Position numbers and translations under genes: made by a program. 5,159 nt of DNA from Ignavibacteriota bacterium (GTDB lineage: Bacteria > Bacteroidota > UBA10030 > JAHEZR01): positions 1 through 5,159 of the forward strand of contig JAHEZR010000081.1 in assembly GCA_023251005.1 (NCBI GenBank), read 5' to 3'. Positions 1 through 5,159 of the stretch are shown piece by piece. The notes beneath the pieces are model-generated. The model made no database searches. It was not told the DNA's origin and saw nothing but the letters and a program-made list of their open reading frames with translations. The stretch's first letter is position 1. Every line of letters starts with the position of its first letter.

Positions 1-714
1 TTTCATGTCAACGAGACGTCTCCGGCAATTTGGAAAGAGATGAGTCGAGCAGCAGTGACAAAGGACAAGCTCACGGGGACAATTCTCTCATTCACGCGTG
101 GAGAAAATGAGAAGTCCATGAAGGTCGCGATCGTTTTCGAGCCGATAAACTTCGTGAGAGTCAAGGCGGTTACTCAAGCAGCACTCGAATACGCTACCAC
201 GGCCGTAAATATTGCACTCGGCCTCATCGGGATCATGGCACTGTGGCTCGGAGTGATGAGGATTGCGGATGAAGCGGGCGCGATAAAGTCTCTTGCACGC
301 CTGCTTCGCCCTGTAATGAAATTTTTGTTCCCGGATGTTCCATCGGACCACCCGGCTGTCGGCTCGATGATCATGAATATCTCTGCAAACATGCTGGGGC
401 TGAGTAACGCAGCGACTCCCCTCGGCTTGAAAGCCATGGAGGAGCTCGACAAACTCAATCCGAAAAAAGGGGTGGCATCAAATGCCATGTGTACCTTTCT
501 CGCCATCAACACCGCTGGATTAACGCTAATTCCTGCAACTGCAATCGCCGTGCGAGCGGCTGCCGGATCATCAAATCCTACACTCATCGTTGGGACGACG
601 ATCGTAGGCGGACTGTGTTCGACGACCGTCGGCATCATCGCTGCAAAGCTCCTTCAGCGTCTCCCAGTGTTCAGGAAGCAACTTGAGTCGAGTGATGAGG
701 GCAGAGAACGATGA
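1..714 (+). CDS. spmA: SpmA-like nucleoside-recognition (Gate) domain membrane protein, 5'-truncated by window edge
   Basis: The reading frame is open from base 1, so 237 C-terminal residues are visible and the true start lies upstream. The ATG at 40 is probably internal, because the 13 codons before it continue a plausible protein. Numbering from that ATG, residues 1-43 are hydrophilic and beta-like, then a helix block with GLIGIMALWLG (61-71) starts the conserved region. Family hallmarks follow: FPDVPSDHPAVGS (97-109), MNISANMLGLSNAATPLGLKAMEEL (112-136), NAMCTFLAINTAGLTLIPAT (148-167) and a final membrane segment at about 182-205. The charged tail is cytoplasmic-like. In Bacillus subtilis, SpmA acts with SpmB in spore core dehydration; the Gate fold resembles parts of nucleoside transporters, but the substrate is unknown. 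The stop overlaps the spmB start. The long N-terminal region is unlike the short Bacillus SpmA (about 195 residues) and resembles forms I recall from Bacteroidota-type bacteria. The family call is strong; the biochemical role is not known. Confidence 0.9.
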   Translation, partial: FHVNETSPAIWKEMSRAAVTKDKLTGTILSFTRGENEKSMKVAIVFEPINFVRVKAVTQAALEYATTAVNIALGLIGIMALWLGVMRIADEAGAIKSLARLLRPVMKFLFPDVPSDHPAVGSMIMNISANMLGLSNAATPLGLKAMEELDKLNPKKGVASNAMCTFLAINTAGLTLIPATAIAVRAAAGSSNPTLIVGTTIVGGLCSTTVGIIAAKLLQRLPVFRKQLESSDEGRER

Positions 715-1259
715 CAAGTGAAATTCTCAAAAGCCTCGTCTCTTTCTTTTCGATTATAGCCATTCCAGCTCTGATTTTTGTTTTCCTTCTTTGGGGAATT
801 CTCAGGCGAGTAAAAGTTTATGAAGTGTTTGTCGAAGGCGCAAAGGAAGGTTTCAACGTTGCGATCCGCATCATTCCGTATCTCGTTGCGATGCTTGTTG
901 CGATTGGTATCTTCCGTGCCAGTGGAGCGATGGATTTCCTGACCGTGGCGCTGAATCCGATCACAAGTTTCATCGGCTTTCCAGCCGAAGCTCTCCCAAT
1001 GGCGCTCATGCGTCCTCTATCGGGCAGTGGCTCACTCGGCATCATGACAGAGCTCATGAAGGTCCATGGTCCCGATTCATTCATCGGAGTCTTGGCCTCA
1101 ACGATCTACGGAAGTACCGAGACAACGTTCTATGTTCTCGCTGTCTACTTCGGATCGGTGAACATCAAGAAAGTCCGCCACTCGCTCCCAGCGGGACTTC
1201 TTGCAGATATTGCAGGCATCCTCGGTGCGCTTTTCGTGTGTCGGTTGCTTTTCTCTTGA
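711..1259 (+). CDS. spmB: SpmB-like nucleoside-recognition (Gate) domain membrane protein
   Basis: This 182-residue integral membrane protein is close to the usual SpmB length of about 175. The first membrane helix spans about residues 9-31. The Gate domain begins at GAKEGFNVAIRIIPYLVAML (43-62), with a helix at about 53-69. The conserved ALMRPLSGSGSLGIMTEL (98-115) and the segment from DSFIGVLASTIYGSTETTFY to YFGSV (122-150) are the most diagnostic parts. KKVRHSLPAGLLADIAGI (153-170) precedes a last helix at about 162-181. The ATG overlaps the spmA stop as ATGA, so translation is probably coupled; a modest GAGGG lies 9 bases upstream of the start. SpmA and SpmB act together in spore core dehydration in Bacillus, yet the pair also occurs in non-sporulating bacteria, where no function is established. 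No stretch of strong T-tract terminator follows it. Confidence 0.92.
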   Translation: MTSEILKSLVSFFSIIAIPALIFVFLLWGILRRVKVYEVFVEGAKEGFNVAIRIIPYLVAMLVAIGIFRASGAMDFLTVALNPITSFIGFPAEALPMALMRPLSGSGSLGIMTELMKVHGPDSFIGVLASTIYGSTETTFYVLAVYFGSVNIKKVRHSLPAGLLADIAGILGALFVCRLLFS

Positions 1260-1272
1260 GCGCGGGTCGCTG

Positions 1273-1316
1273 ATGCACGCGGACTATTTTCCATTGCTCG
1301 AAGATGCCACGTGCAT
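1273..1316 (+). repeat. Imperfect inverted repeat (possible RNA hairpin) downstream of spmB
   Basis: ATGCACGCGG (1273-1282) faces CCACGTGCAT (1307-1316). Nine of ten positions pair, with one C-A mismatch and a 24-base loop. It sits 14 bases after the spmB stop. It could protect the 3' end of the spmAB mRNA or help termination, but no T-tract follows, so it is not called as an intrinsic terminator. Chance occurrence cannot be excluded. Confidence 0.35.
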
Positions 1317-1352
1317 TCTGACTCTTAGAATGATTGAGCCTTCCAAATGCCC

Positions 1353-1385
1353 TTGCTTTTGTTAGCATCGATACTTATATTTTTG
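1353..1385 (+). promoter_or_regulatory. Putative promoter for the proline dehydrogenase-OPT unit
   Basis: TTGCTT (1353-1358), 17 bases, then TATATT (1376-1381) fits a sigma70-type -35/-10 pair. The same site contains TATTTTTG (1378-1385), an exact match to the Bacteroidota -7 consensus TAnnTTTG, with TTG at 1353-1355 placed 22 bases upstream. Transcription would start near 1390 and leave a leader of roughly 65 bases before the ATG at 1457. Position and double match support it; a single AT-rich site can arise by chance. Confidence 0.5.
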
Positions 1386-1456
1386 CGTCCTGAGGTGTCT
1401 GGATGCATCACTTCGTGACTTCCCCTAATGCCTACTCCTCATAATCCATAGCCTTC

Positions 1457-2365
1457 ATGGGCTTCTTCAACAAGCTCATTGTTTCCTCCCTTCCTGTCAT
1501 CCCGAAGTCTTTCGTTGGGCATGTTGCGAGCCGTTATATTGCCGGAAGTCATCTTGAAGACGCTGTTCGCATTACCAAAAATTTGAATGCTCAAGGGCTC
1601 AAGTCGACAATCGATCTGCTTGGCGAGGATATCCTCGACCCTGATGAGGCAATCGCCCACAGAGATGAGTGTAAGGAAATTCTCAGTGTAATTGCTCGAC
1701 ATCAACTTGATGCAAACCTCTCTCTGAAGCCTACGCAGATAGGATTGAAGCTCGGCAGGGAATTGTGTGAGGAGAACTTGCGCGATATTCTCAGACTCGC
1801 GAAGGAGAGAAGTGTTTTCGTCCGGCTCGACATGGAAGATCATACCTGTACGGATGAATCGTTGGAGATATACAAGAATGTTCGGCGAGATTTCGGGAAT
1901 GTGGGAGTCGTCGTTCAAGCTTATCTCAGAAGGAGCGAGGCTGACGTTCTTGAATTGGTGAAGATGAAAGCAAACTTCAGACTCTGCAAGGGAATCTACA
2001 TCGAGCCCGAGAGAATTGCGTTTAACCGGAAGGACGAGATCCGAAAGAGTTTCCTGAACCTCCTCTCGATCATCCTGAGGAACAGATGCTACGTTGGGAT
2101 TGCCACCCATGACGATCTCCTCGTCGAGGGGGCGTACCGTCTCCTCTCCGAGCTGAAAGTGCGAAGAGAGGAATACGAGTTTCAGACACTTCTCGGAGTG
2201 CGCGAGAGGCTTCGATTGAGAGTGCGCGAGGATGGGCACCGCGTCCGAGTCTACGTTCCCTATGGCAAGGATTGGTATCCCTACTCGGTTCGCAGATTGA
2301 AAGAGAATCCAACGATTGCAGGACACGCTTTGAAAACTCTTTTCTCGAGAGATAGCGTGAAATAA
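1457..2365 (+). CDS. Proline dehydrogenase, monofunctional FAD-dependent (PutB/PRODH type)
   Basis: This 302-residue protein matches the monofunctional proline dehydrogenase family (about 300-310 residues, flavin-bearing beta/alpha barrel). It oxidises L-proline to delta1-pyrroline-5-carboxylate and passes electrons via FAD to membrane quinones. Motifs in order: LSLKPTQIGL with Lys91, VRLDMED with Asp125, VVQAYLRRS (152-160), FRLCKGIYIEP (174-184), ATHD (216-219), EFQTLLGVR (241-249), and RVYVPYG...WYPYSVRRLKENP (264-285). By analogy with E. coli PutA, Tyr266, Tyr276 and Arg279/Arg280 correspond to the proline-binding tyrosines and the arginine pair; all are present, so the enzyme looks active. 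There is no pyrroline-5-carboxylate dehydrogenase domain and none is encoded in the window. ATG 1457 is the first start after an in-frame TAA at 1442, and no Shine-Dalgarno precedes it. The OPT gene follows after 43 bases without a terminator, suggesting co-transcription. putB or fadM would be possible symbols. Confidence 0.94.
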   Translation: MGFFNKLIVSSLPVIPKSFVGHVASRYIAGSHLEDAVRITKNLNAQGLKSTIDLLGEDILDPDEAIAHRDECKEILSVIARHQLDANLSLKPTQIGLKLGRELCEENLRDILRLAKERSVFVRLDMEDHTCTDESLEIYKNVRRDFGNVGVVVQAYLRRSEADVLELVKMKANFRLCKGIYIEPERIAFNRKDEIRKSFLNLLSIILRNRCYVGIATHDDLLVEGAYRLLSELKVRREEYEFQTLLGVRERLRLRVREDGHRVRVYVPYGKDWYPYSVRRLKENPTIAGHALKTLFSRDSVK

Positions 2366-2397
2366 TCAGTCATCTCTCCACAACAAACCACCACTTC

Positions 2398-2403
2398 AGG
2401 AGG
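2398..2403 (+). promoter_or_regulatory. Ribosome binding site of OPT transporter 1
   Basis: AGGAGG is a perfect Shine-Dalgarno hexamer placed 5 bases before the ATG at 2409, which fixes that start. It stands out because neither proline dehydrogenase nor OPT transporter 2 has such a site. As the second gene of a probable operon, it would recruit ribosomes independently of the upstream gene. Confidence 0.85.
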
Positions 2404-2408
2404 AAACC

Positions 2409-4409
2409 ATGGCAGCAGCGAACGAACGATCAGCAGAGGCAGCGGTAAAGTTCCAACCGTTCGTTTCTGCGACAACTGTTCTGCCAGAGTTCAGTTTCAA
2501 AGCGATCATCCTTGGGGCGTTCTTCGGAATTGTTTTCGGTGCGGCCACGGTGTATTTGGCTCTCCGAGCCGGTCTCACGGTCTCGGCGTCAATTCCGATT
2601 GCGGTGCTGGCCATCGCAGTTTTCAAAAAGATTGGGAAATCGACCATCCTCGAGAACAACATCGTGCAGACGATTGGGTCTGCGGGTGAGTCGATTGCTG
2701 CCGGCGTTGTCTTCACCATCCCCGCCCTCATCTTCCTCTCTGGTGGAGAAGCGTACTTCCATTACTTCAATATCCTCACGCTTGCACTTGTCGGTGGGAT
2801 CCTCGGTATTCTGTTCATGATTCCTCTCCGTCGCTCGCTGATCGTAAAGGAACACGGGGTCCTTCCCTATCCGGAAGGAACTGCATGTGCAGAGGTCCTT
2901 GTCGCTGGTGAGCGAGGGGGATCGATGGCCGGCCGAGTGTTTAGAGGGCTTGGCATCGCATTTCTGTATAAATCGCTGATGAGTATCTTGGGGTTCTGGA
3001 AGGATGTTCCCACCTACGTCACAGCACGAGGTTCCGCATATCCCAACGCGACGATCAACGCAGAGATTACACCGGAGTATCTCGGAGTTGGCTACATCAT
3101 CGGACCGAAAATTTCCGGGAATCTCGTAGCTGGGGGAGTTCTTTCGTGGCTCGCGCTCATTCCGCTCATTACGTATTTCGGCGACGGCCTGACGAATCTA
3201 CTGAAACCAGGCTGGCAGGGGAAGTTGATCTCACAAATGTCTCCTGTGGAAATCTACAGGGGGTACGTTCGCTACATTGGCGCAGGTGCGGTTGCAGCAG
3301 CTGGAGTGATTACATTACTCCGGACACTGCCCACGATCGTCTCGGCTTTCAGAGACAGTTTCAAAAGCTTGAGAGACATTAAGGCGGGCGTTGCTCCTGC
3401 GAGAACGGAAAAAGACATCCCGATTAATTTTGTCATCGTCGGTTCTTTGATTCTCGTGCTCATCGTAGCCCTCTTACCTCAACTGCCCGGAACTTTTCCC
3501 AGCACGCTTTTGATGGGATTACTTGTCGTCGTTTTCGGATTTTTCTTCGTTACGGTTAGCTCGAGAATTGTCGGCATCATCGGTACATCCTCCAATCCGA
3601 TCTCAGGGATGACCATCGCAACATTGATGGCAACGTGCCTGATCTTTGTAGCAATCGGTTGGACGGGGGATATCTATCAGGCGCTCGCTCTTTCAGTCGG
3701 CGGGATCGTCTGCATCGCCGCAGCAAACGCAGGTGCGACGAGTCAGGACTTGAAGACAGGCTACATCGTCGGTGCAACCCCCATCTGGCAGCAGATTGGT
3801 TTGATTATCGGAGTCGGTGTCTCGGTCTTTGTTATCGGCTTAACGCTTCAGGCAATCGATGCATCGATGCAGATCCAAGGTATTCAGCATGCGATCGGTA
3901 CGGAGAGGTACTCAGCTCCACAAGCAACACTCATGGCAACAATTATCAAGGGGCTGCTTGCTCAGGACTTGCCGTGGGGATTGGTTTTTGTGGGGATGTT
4001 TATCTCAGTTGTCGTTGAACTGTGCGGGGTTCATTCGCTCTCGTTTGCCGTTGGCGCTTATCTTCCGCTCTCAACGACAGCTCCTATTTTTGTGGGCGGG
4101 ATGATGAAAGCACTTGTCGATAAAGTAAGTGGCAAGAAAGAAGAATCAGAAGTAAGCTCAGGGATGCTTTACAGCACAGGTCTCGTTGCCGGTGGTTCTC
4201 TGACCGGCATCGCGATTGCCCTCTTGAGCGGAATCGGGATTACCGTGGCCGCCAAGGAGATGCCACTGATTCAATACATCCTCGATGCTGTTGGCGTGCA
4301 CGGCTGGGAACACCTCGGTGGATGGGCCGACTTGATCGGATTGTGCTTCTTCGCACTTCTCTGTGTCCTCCTTGTCCGGACTGCAATGAAGAAGCTAGAG
4401 TTCACGTGA
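2409..4409 (+). CDS. OPT-family oligopeptide transporter (copy 1, complete)
   Basis: This 666-residue inner-membrane protein is typical in length for bacterial OPT transporters and should act as a secondary (probably proton-coupled) importer of small peptides; other OPT members carry metal chelates, so the substrate is unproven. About 14-16 hydrophobic segments are visible. Conserved blocks: GAATVYLALRAGLTVSASIP (44-63), [20 protein letters not shown] (81-100), PLRRSLIVKEHGVLPYPEGT (139-158), YIIGPKISGNLVAGGVLSWL (229-248), YIGAGAVAAAGVITLLRTLP (289-308), SSNPISGMTIATL (394-406), AANAGATSQDLKTGYIVGAT (438-457) and VELCGVHSLSFAVGAYLPLS (536-555). Charged, likely cytoplasmic loops lie at about 312-336 and 570-582. 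The N-terminal 25 residues are hydrophilic, with no signal peptide. The start is fixed by AGGAGG at 2398. It follows proline dehydrogenase by 43 bases and ends just before a strong terminator. A paralogue starts 135 bases downstream. No frameshift or truncation is seen. Confidence 0.95.
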   Translation: MAAANERSAEAAVKFQPFVSATTVLPEFSFKAIILGAFFGIVFGAATVYLALRAGLTVSASIPIAVLAIAVFKKIGKSTILENNIVQTIGSAGESIAAGVVFTIPALIFLSGGEAYFHYFNILTLALVGGILGILFMIPLRRSLIVKEHGVLPYPEGTACAEVLVAGERGGSMAGRVFRGLGIAFLYKSLMSILGFWKDVPTYVTARGSAYPNATINAEITPEYLGVGYIIGPKISGNLVAGGVLSWLALIPLITYFGDGLTNLLKPGWQGKLISQMSPVEIYRGYVRYIGAGAVAAAGVITLLRTLPTIVSAFRDSFKSLRDIKAGVAPARTEKDIPINFVIVGSLILVLIVALLPQLPGTFPSTLLMGLLVVVFGFFFVTVSSRIVGIIGTSSNPISGMTIATLMATCLIFVAIGWTGDIYQALALSVGGIVCIAAANAGATSQDLKTGYIVGATPIWQQIGLIIGVGVSVFVIGLTLQAIDASMQIQGIQHAIGTERYSAPQATLMATIIKGLLAQDLPWGLVFVGMFISVVVELCGVHSLSFAVGAYLPLSTTAPIFVGGMMKALVDKVSGKKEESEVSSGMLYSTGLVAGGSLTGIAIALLSGIGITVAAKEMPLIQYILDAVGVHGWEHLGGWADLIGLCFFALLCVLLVRTAMKKLEFT

Positions 4410-4436
4410 GCTAAGAAAAGCAGCAGGAGGAGAGCT

Positions 4437-4472
4437 GGGGGCCCGCCACAGGAGGGCCCCTTTTTTTCTTTT
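4437..4472 (+). terminator. Rho-independent terminator after OPT transporter 1
   Basis: GGGGCCC (4438-4444) and GGGCCCC (4454-4460) form a perfect all-GC stem of 7 pairs around a 9-base loop, extendable by a G-T pair (4437/4461). Seven T residues follow at 4461-4467, then CTTTT-like sequence. It lies 28 bases after the stop codon and should end the transcript that includes proline dehydrogenase and OPT transporter 1. Confidence 0.94.
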
Positions 4473-4500
4473 CATTCTCTCCATTATTTCCTATATTTTT
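4469..4500 (+). promoter_or_regulatory. Putative promoter for OPT transporter 2, abutting the terminator
   Basis: TTTTCA (4469-4474), 17 bases, then TATATT (4492-4497) resembles a sigma70-type pair; TATATTTT is also one base from the Bacteroidota -7 motif TAnnTTTG. The core TATATTTTT is shared with the site before proline dehydrogenase (1376-1384). Transcription would start near 4505 and leave a leader of about 40 bases. A gene placed after a strong terminator needs its own promoter, which supports the call, but the -35 part is weak. Confidence 0.45.
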
Positions 4501-4544
4501 TCTGCAGCTATCGACTAAGCTTTTAACGACTCCGACGAAAACTC

Positions 4545-5159
4545 ATGGGAACTTCAGATTCTTCGACCCCGCCAAACTCCTTTAAGCCGTACGTTTCACC
4601 AGATCAGTCTCCGCCAGAGGCAACGTTTCGCGCACTTGTTCTGGGTTCCATTCTTGGAATCATCTTCGGTGCTGCGTCCGTCTATCTTGGTCTTCGAGTA
4701 GGACTGACGACCTCGGCCTCGATTCCCATTGCAGTGATGTCGATTACCATTCTTAAAAAGCTTGGCAAATCAACGATCCTCGAAAACAACATTGTGCAGA
4801 CCGTAGGCTCCGCGGGAGAGTCAATTGCTGCGGCGGTTGTCTTCACCGTACCGGCTCTCATCTTCCTCGGCTATGCGCTGAGTGTTTCGCTCACATTACT
4901 TATTGCACTCACTGGCGGTATACTCGGAGTTCTGATGATGATTCCGCTTCGGCGTTACTTGATCGTGAAGGAACACGGCAATCTTCGTTATCCCGAAGGT
5001 ACAGCTTGCGCCGAGATCTTGAAGGCAGGCGAAACAGGTGGCACGAGTGCTGCAAAAATTTTTAAAGGCATGGGCATCGGTGCGATCTTCAAGAGCCTCC
5101 CGTCCCTTTTTGGATTTTGGAAACCCACTCCTGTACGCGATTTGGCTTTCTATCCAGGT
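4545..5159 (+). CDS. OPT-family oligopeptide transporter (copy 2, 3'-truncated by window edge)
   Basis: The frame from ATG 4545 stays open for 205 codons to the last base of the window, so only the N-terminal third of an expected 650-690 residue protein is seen. It begins with a polar, proline-rich tail (1-27), then the OPT blocks: [20 protein letters not shown] (42-61), [20 protein letters not shown] (79-98), [20 protein letters not shown] (134-153) and [13 protein letters not shown] (154-166). Residues 29-108 match copy 1 residues 31-110 at 60 of 80 positions by hand count, without gaps. Many third codon positions differ, so this is an old duplication or a separately acquired relative. The loop after residue 108 is three residues shorter than in copy 1 and lacks its aromatic cluster. 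No clear Shine-Dalgarno precedes the ATG, unlike copy 1. It is presumably an importer of small peptides with a different specificity; that is inference. Confidence 0.93.
   Translation, partial: MGTSDSSTPPNSFKPYVSPDQSPPEATFRALVLGSILGIIFGAASVYLGLRVGLTTSASIPIAVMSITILKKLGKSTILENNIVQTVGSAGESIAAAVVFTVPALIFLGYALSVSLTLLIALTGGILGVLMMIPLRRYLIVKEHGNLRYPEGTACAEILKAGETGGTSAAKIFKGMGIGAIFKSLPSLFGFWKPTPVRDLAFYPG

Larger units (their letters stand above)
1260..1456 (+). other. Intergenic spacer between spmB and proline dehydrogenase
   Basis: This 197-base stretch has no convincing coding frame. It holds an imperfect inverted repeat (1273-1316), a small hairpin (ATTCT at 1315-1319 pairing with AGAAT at 1327-1331) and a promoter-like site (1353-1385). 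It probably ends the spmAB transcript and starts the next one, but neither hairpin is followed by a T-run, so an intrinsic terminator is not shown. The last 70 bases before 1457 would form the leader of the proline dehydrogenase mRNA; I recognise no riboswitch in them. Confidence 0.6.

Noticed and set aside
40..42. ATG at 40 as the true start of spmA
   Set aside because: The frame is open upstream to the window edge with protein-like sequence, no Shine-Dalgarno precedes the ATG, and starting here would drop the N-terminal membrane segment expected for the family.
174..638. 154-codon minus-strand open frame inside spmA
   Set aside because: It is an antisense shadow of a strongly conserved gene, with low-complexity Ser/Ala-rich translation and no recognisable motif.
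1315..1331. Small hairpin ATTCT/AGAAT as an spmB terminator
   Set aside because: The stem is only 5 AT-rich pairs and no T-run follows, so it is too weak for an intrinsic terminator.
1386..1456. Riboswitch or leader-peptide attenuator before proline dehydrogenase
   Set aside because: Only a tiny TCAC-TTC-GTGA hairpin is visible and there is no proline-rich leader frame or known riboswitch core.
3635..4018. 127-codon plus-strand open frame inside OPT transporter 1
   Set aside because: It is an off-frame reading of a conserved transporter; the translation is rich in Arg, Cys and Ser and shows no family motif.
4425..4430. AGGAGG resembling a second Shine-Dalgarno after the OPT 1 stop
   Set aside because: No ATG, GTG or TTG follows at a usable distance; the next bases are the terminator stem. 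CAGGAGG also recurs in the terminator loop at 4449-4455, which looks like chance.

Overview
The window carries five protein-coding genes, all on the + strand, at roughly even base composition. In order they are: the 3' part of an SpmA-like membrane protein gene, an SpmB-like membrane protein gene, a monofunctional proline dehydrogenase gene, a complete OPT-family oligopeptide transporter gene, and the 5' part of a second, paralogous OPT transporter gene that runs off the right edge. No RNA gene, CRISPR array, insertion sequence or phage element was seen.

Layout. Positions 1-1259 hold the SpmA/SpmB pair, overlapping by ATGA and clearly translationally coupled. Positions 1260-1456 are a 197-base spacer with weak hairpins and a promoter-like site (1353-1385) that fits both a sigma70-type pattern and the Bacteroidota -33/-7 pattern. 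Positions 1457-2365 encode proline dehydrogenase. A 43-base gap holding a perfect AGGAGG Shine-Dalgarno leads to OPT transporter 1 (2409-4409), so these two genes probably share a transcript. A strong intrinsic terminator (4437-4472) closes that unit. A second promoter-like site sits on and just after the terminator T-run, and OPT transporter 2 starts at 4545.

Organism. The SpmA homologue has a hydrophilic, beta-like segment before its first conserved membrane block. I associate this long form with Bacteroidota, Ignavibacteria and Chlorobi-like bacteria. Together with the TAnnTTTG-like promoter and the style of the proline dehydrogenase, it suggests a member of the Fibrobacterota-Chlorobiota-Bacteroidota group, perhaps Ignavibacteria or a relative. 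This is inference from recalled family patterns, not a database result.

How the genes may work together. The proline dehydrogenase-OPT-OPT stretch reads as a peptide-scavenging and amino-acid-catabolism module: peptides are imported, hydrolysed elsewhere, and proline is oxidised to pyrroline-5-carboxylate with electrons passed to the respiratory chain. SpmA/SpmB is probably a separate unit; its role outside spore formers is unknown. I did not find a convincing undescribed system. The most useful leads are the tandem divergent OPT pair, their coupling to proline dehydrogenase, and the extended SpmA.
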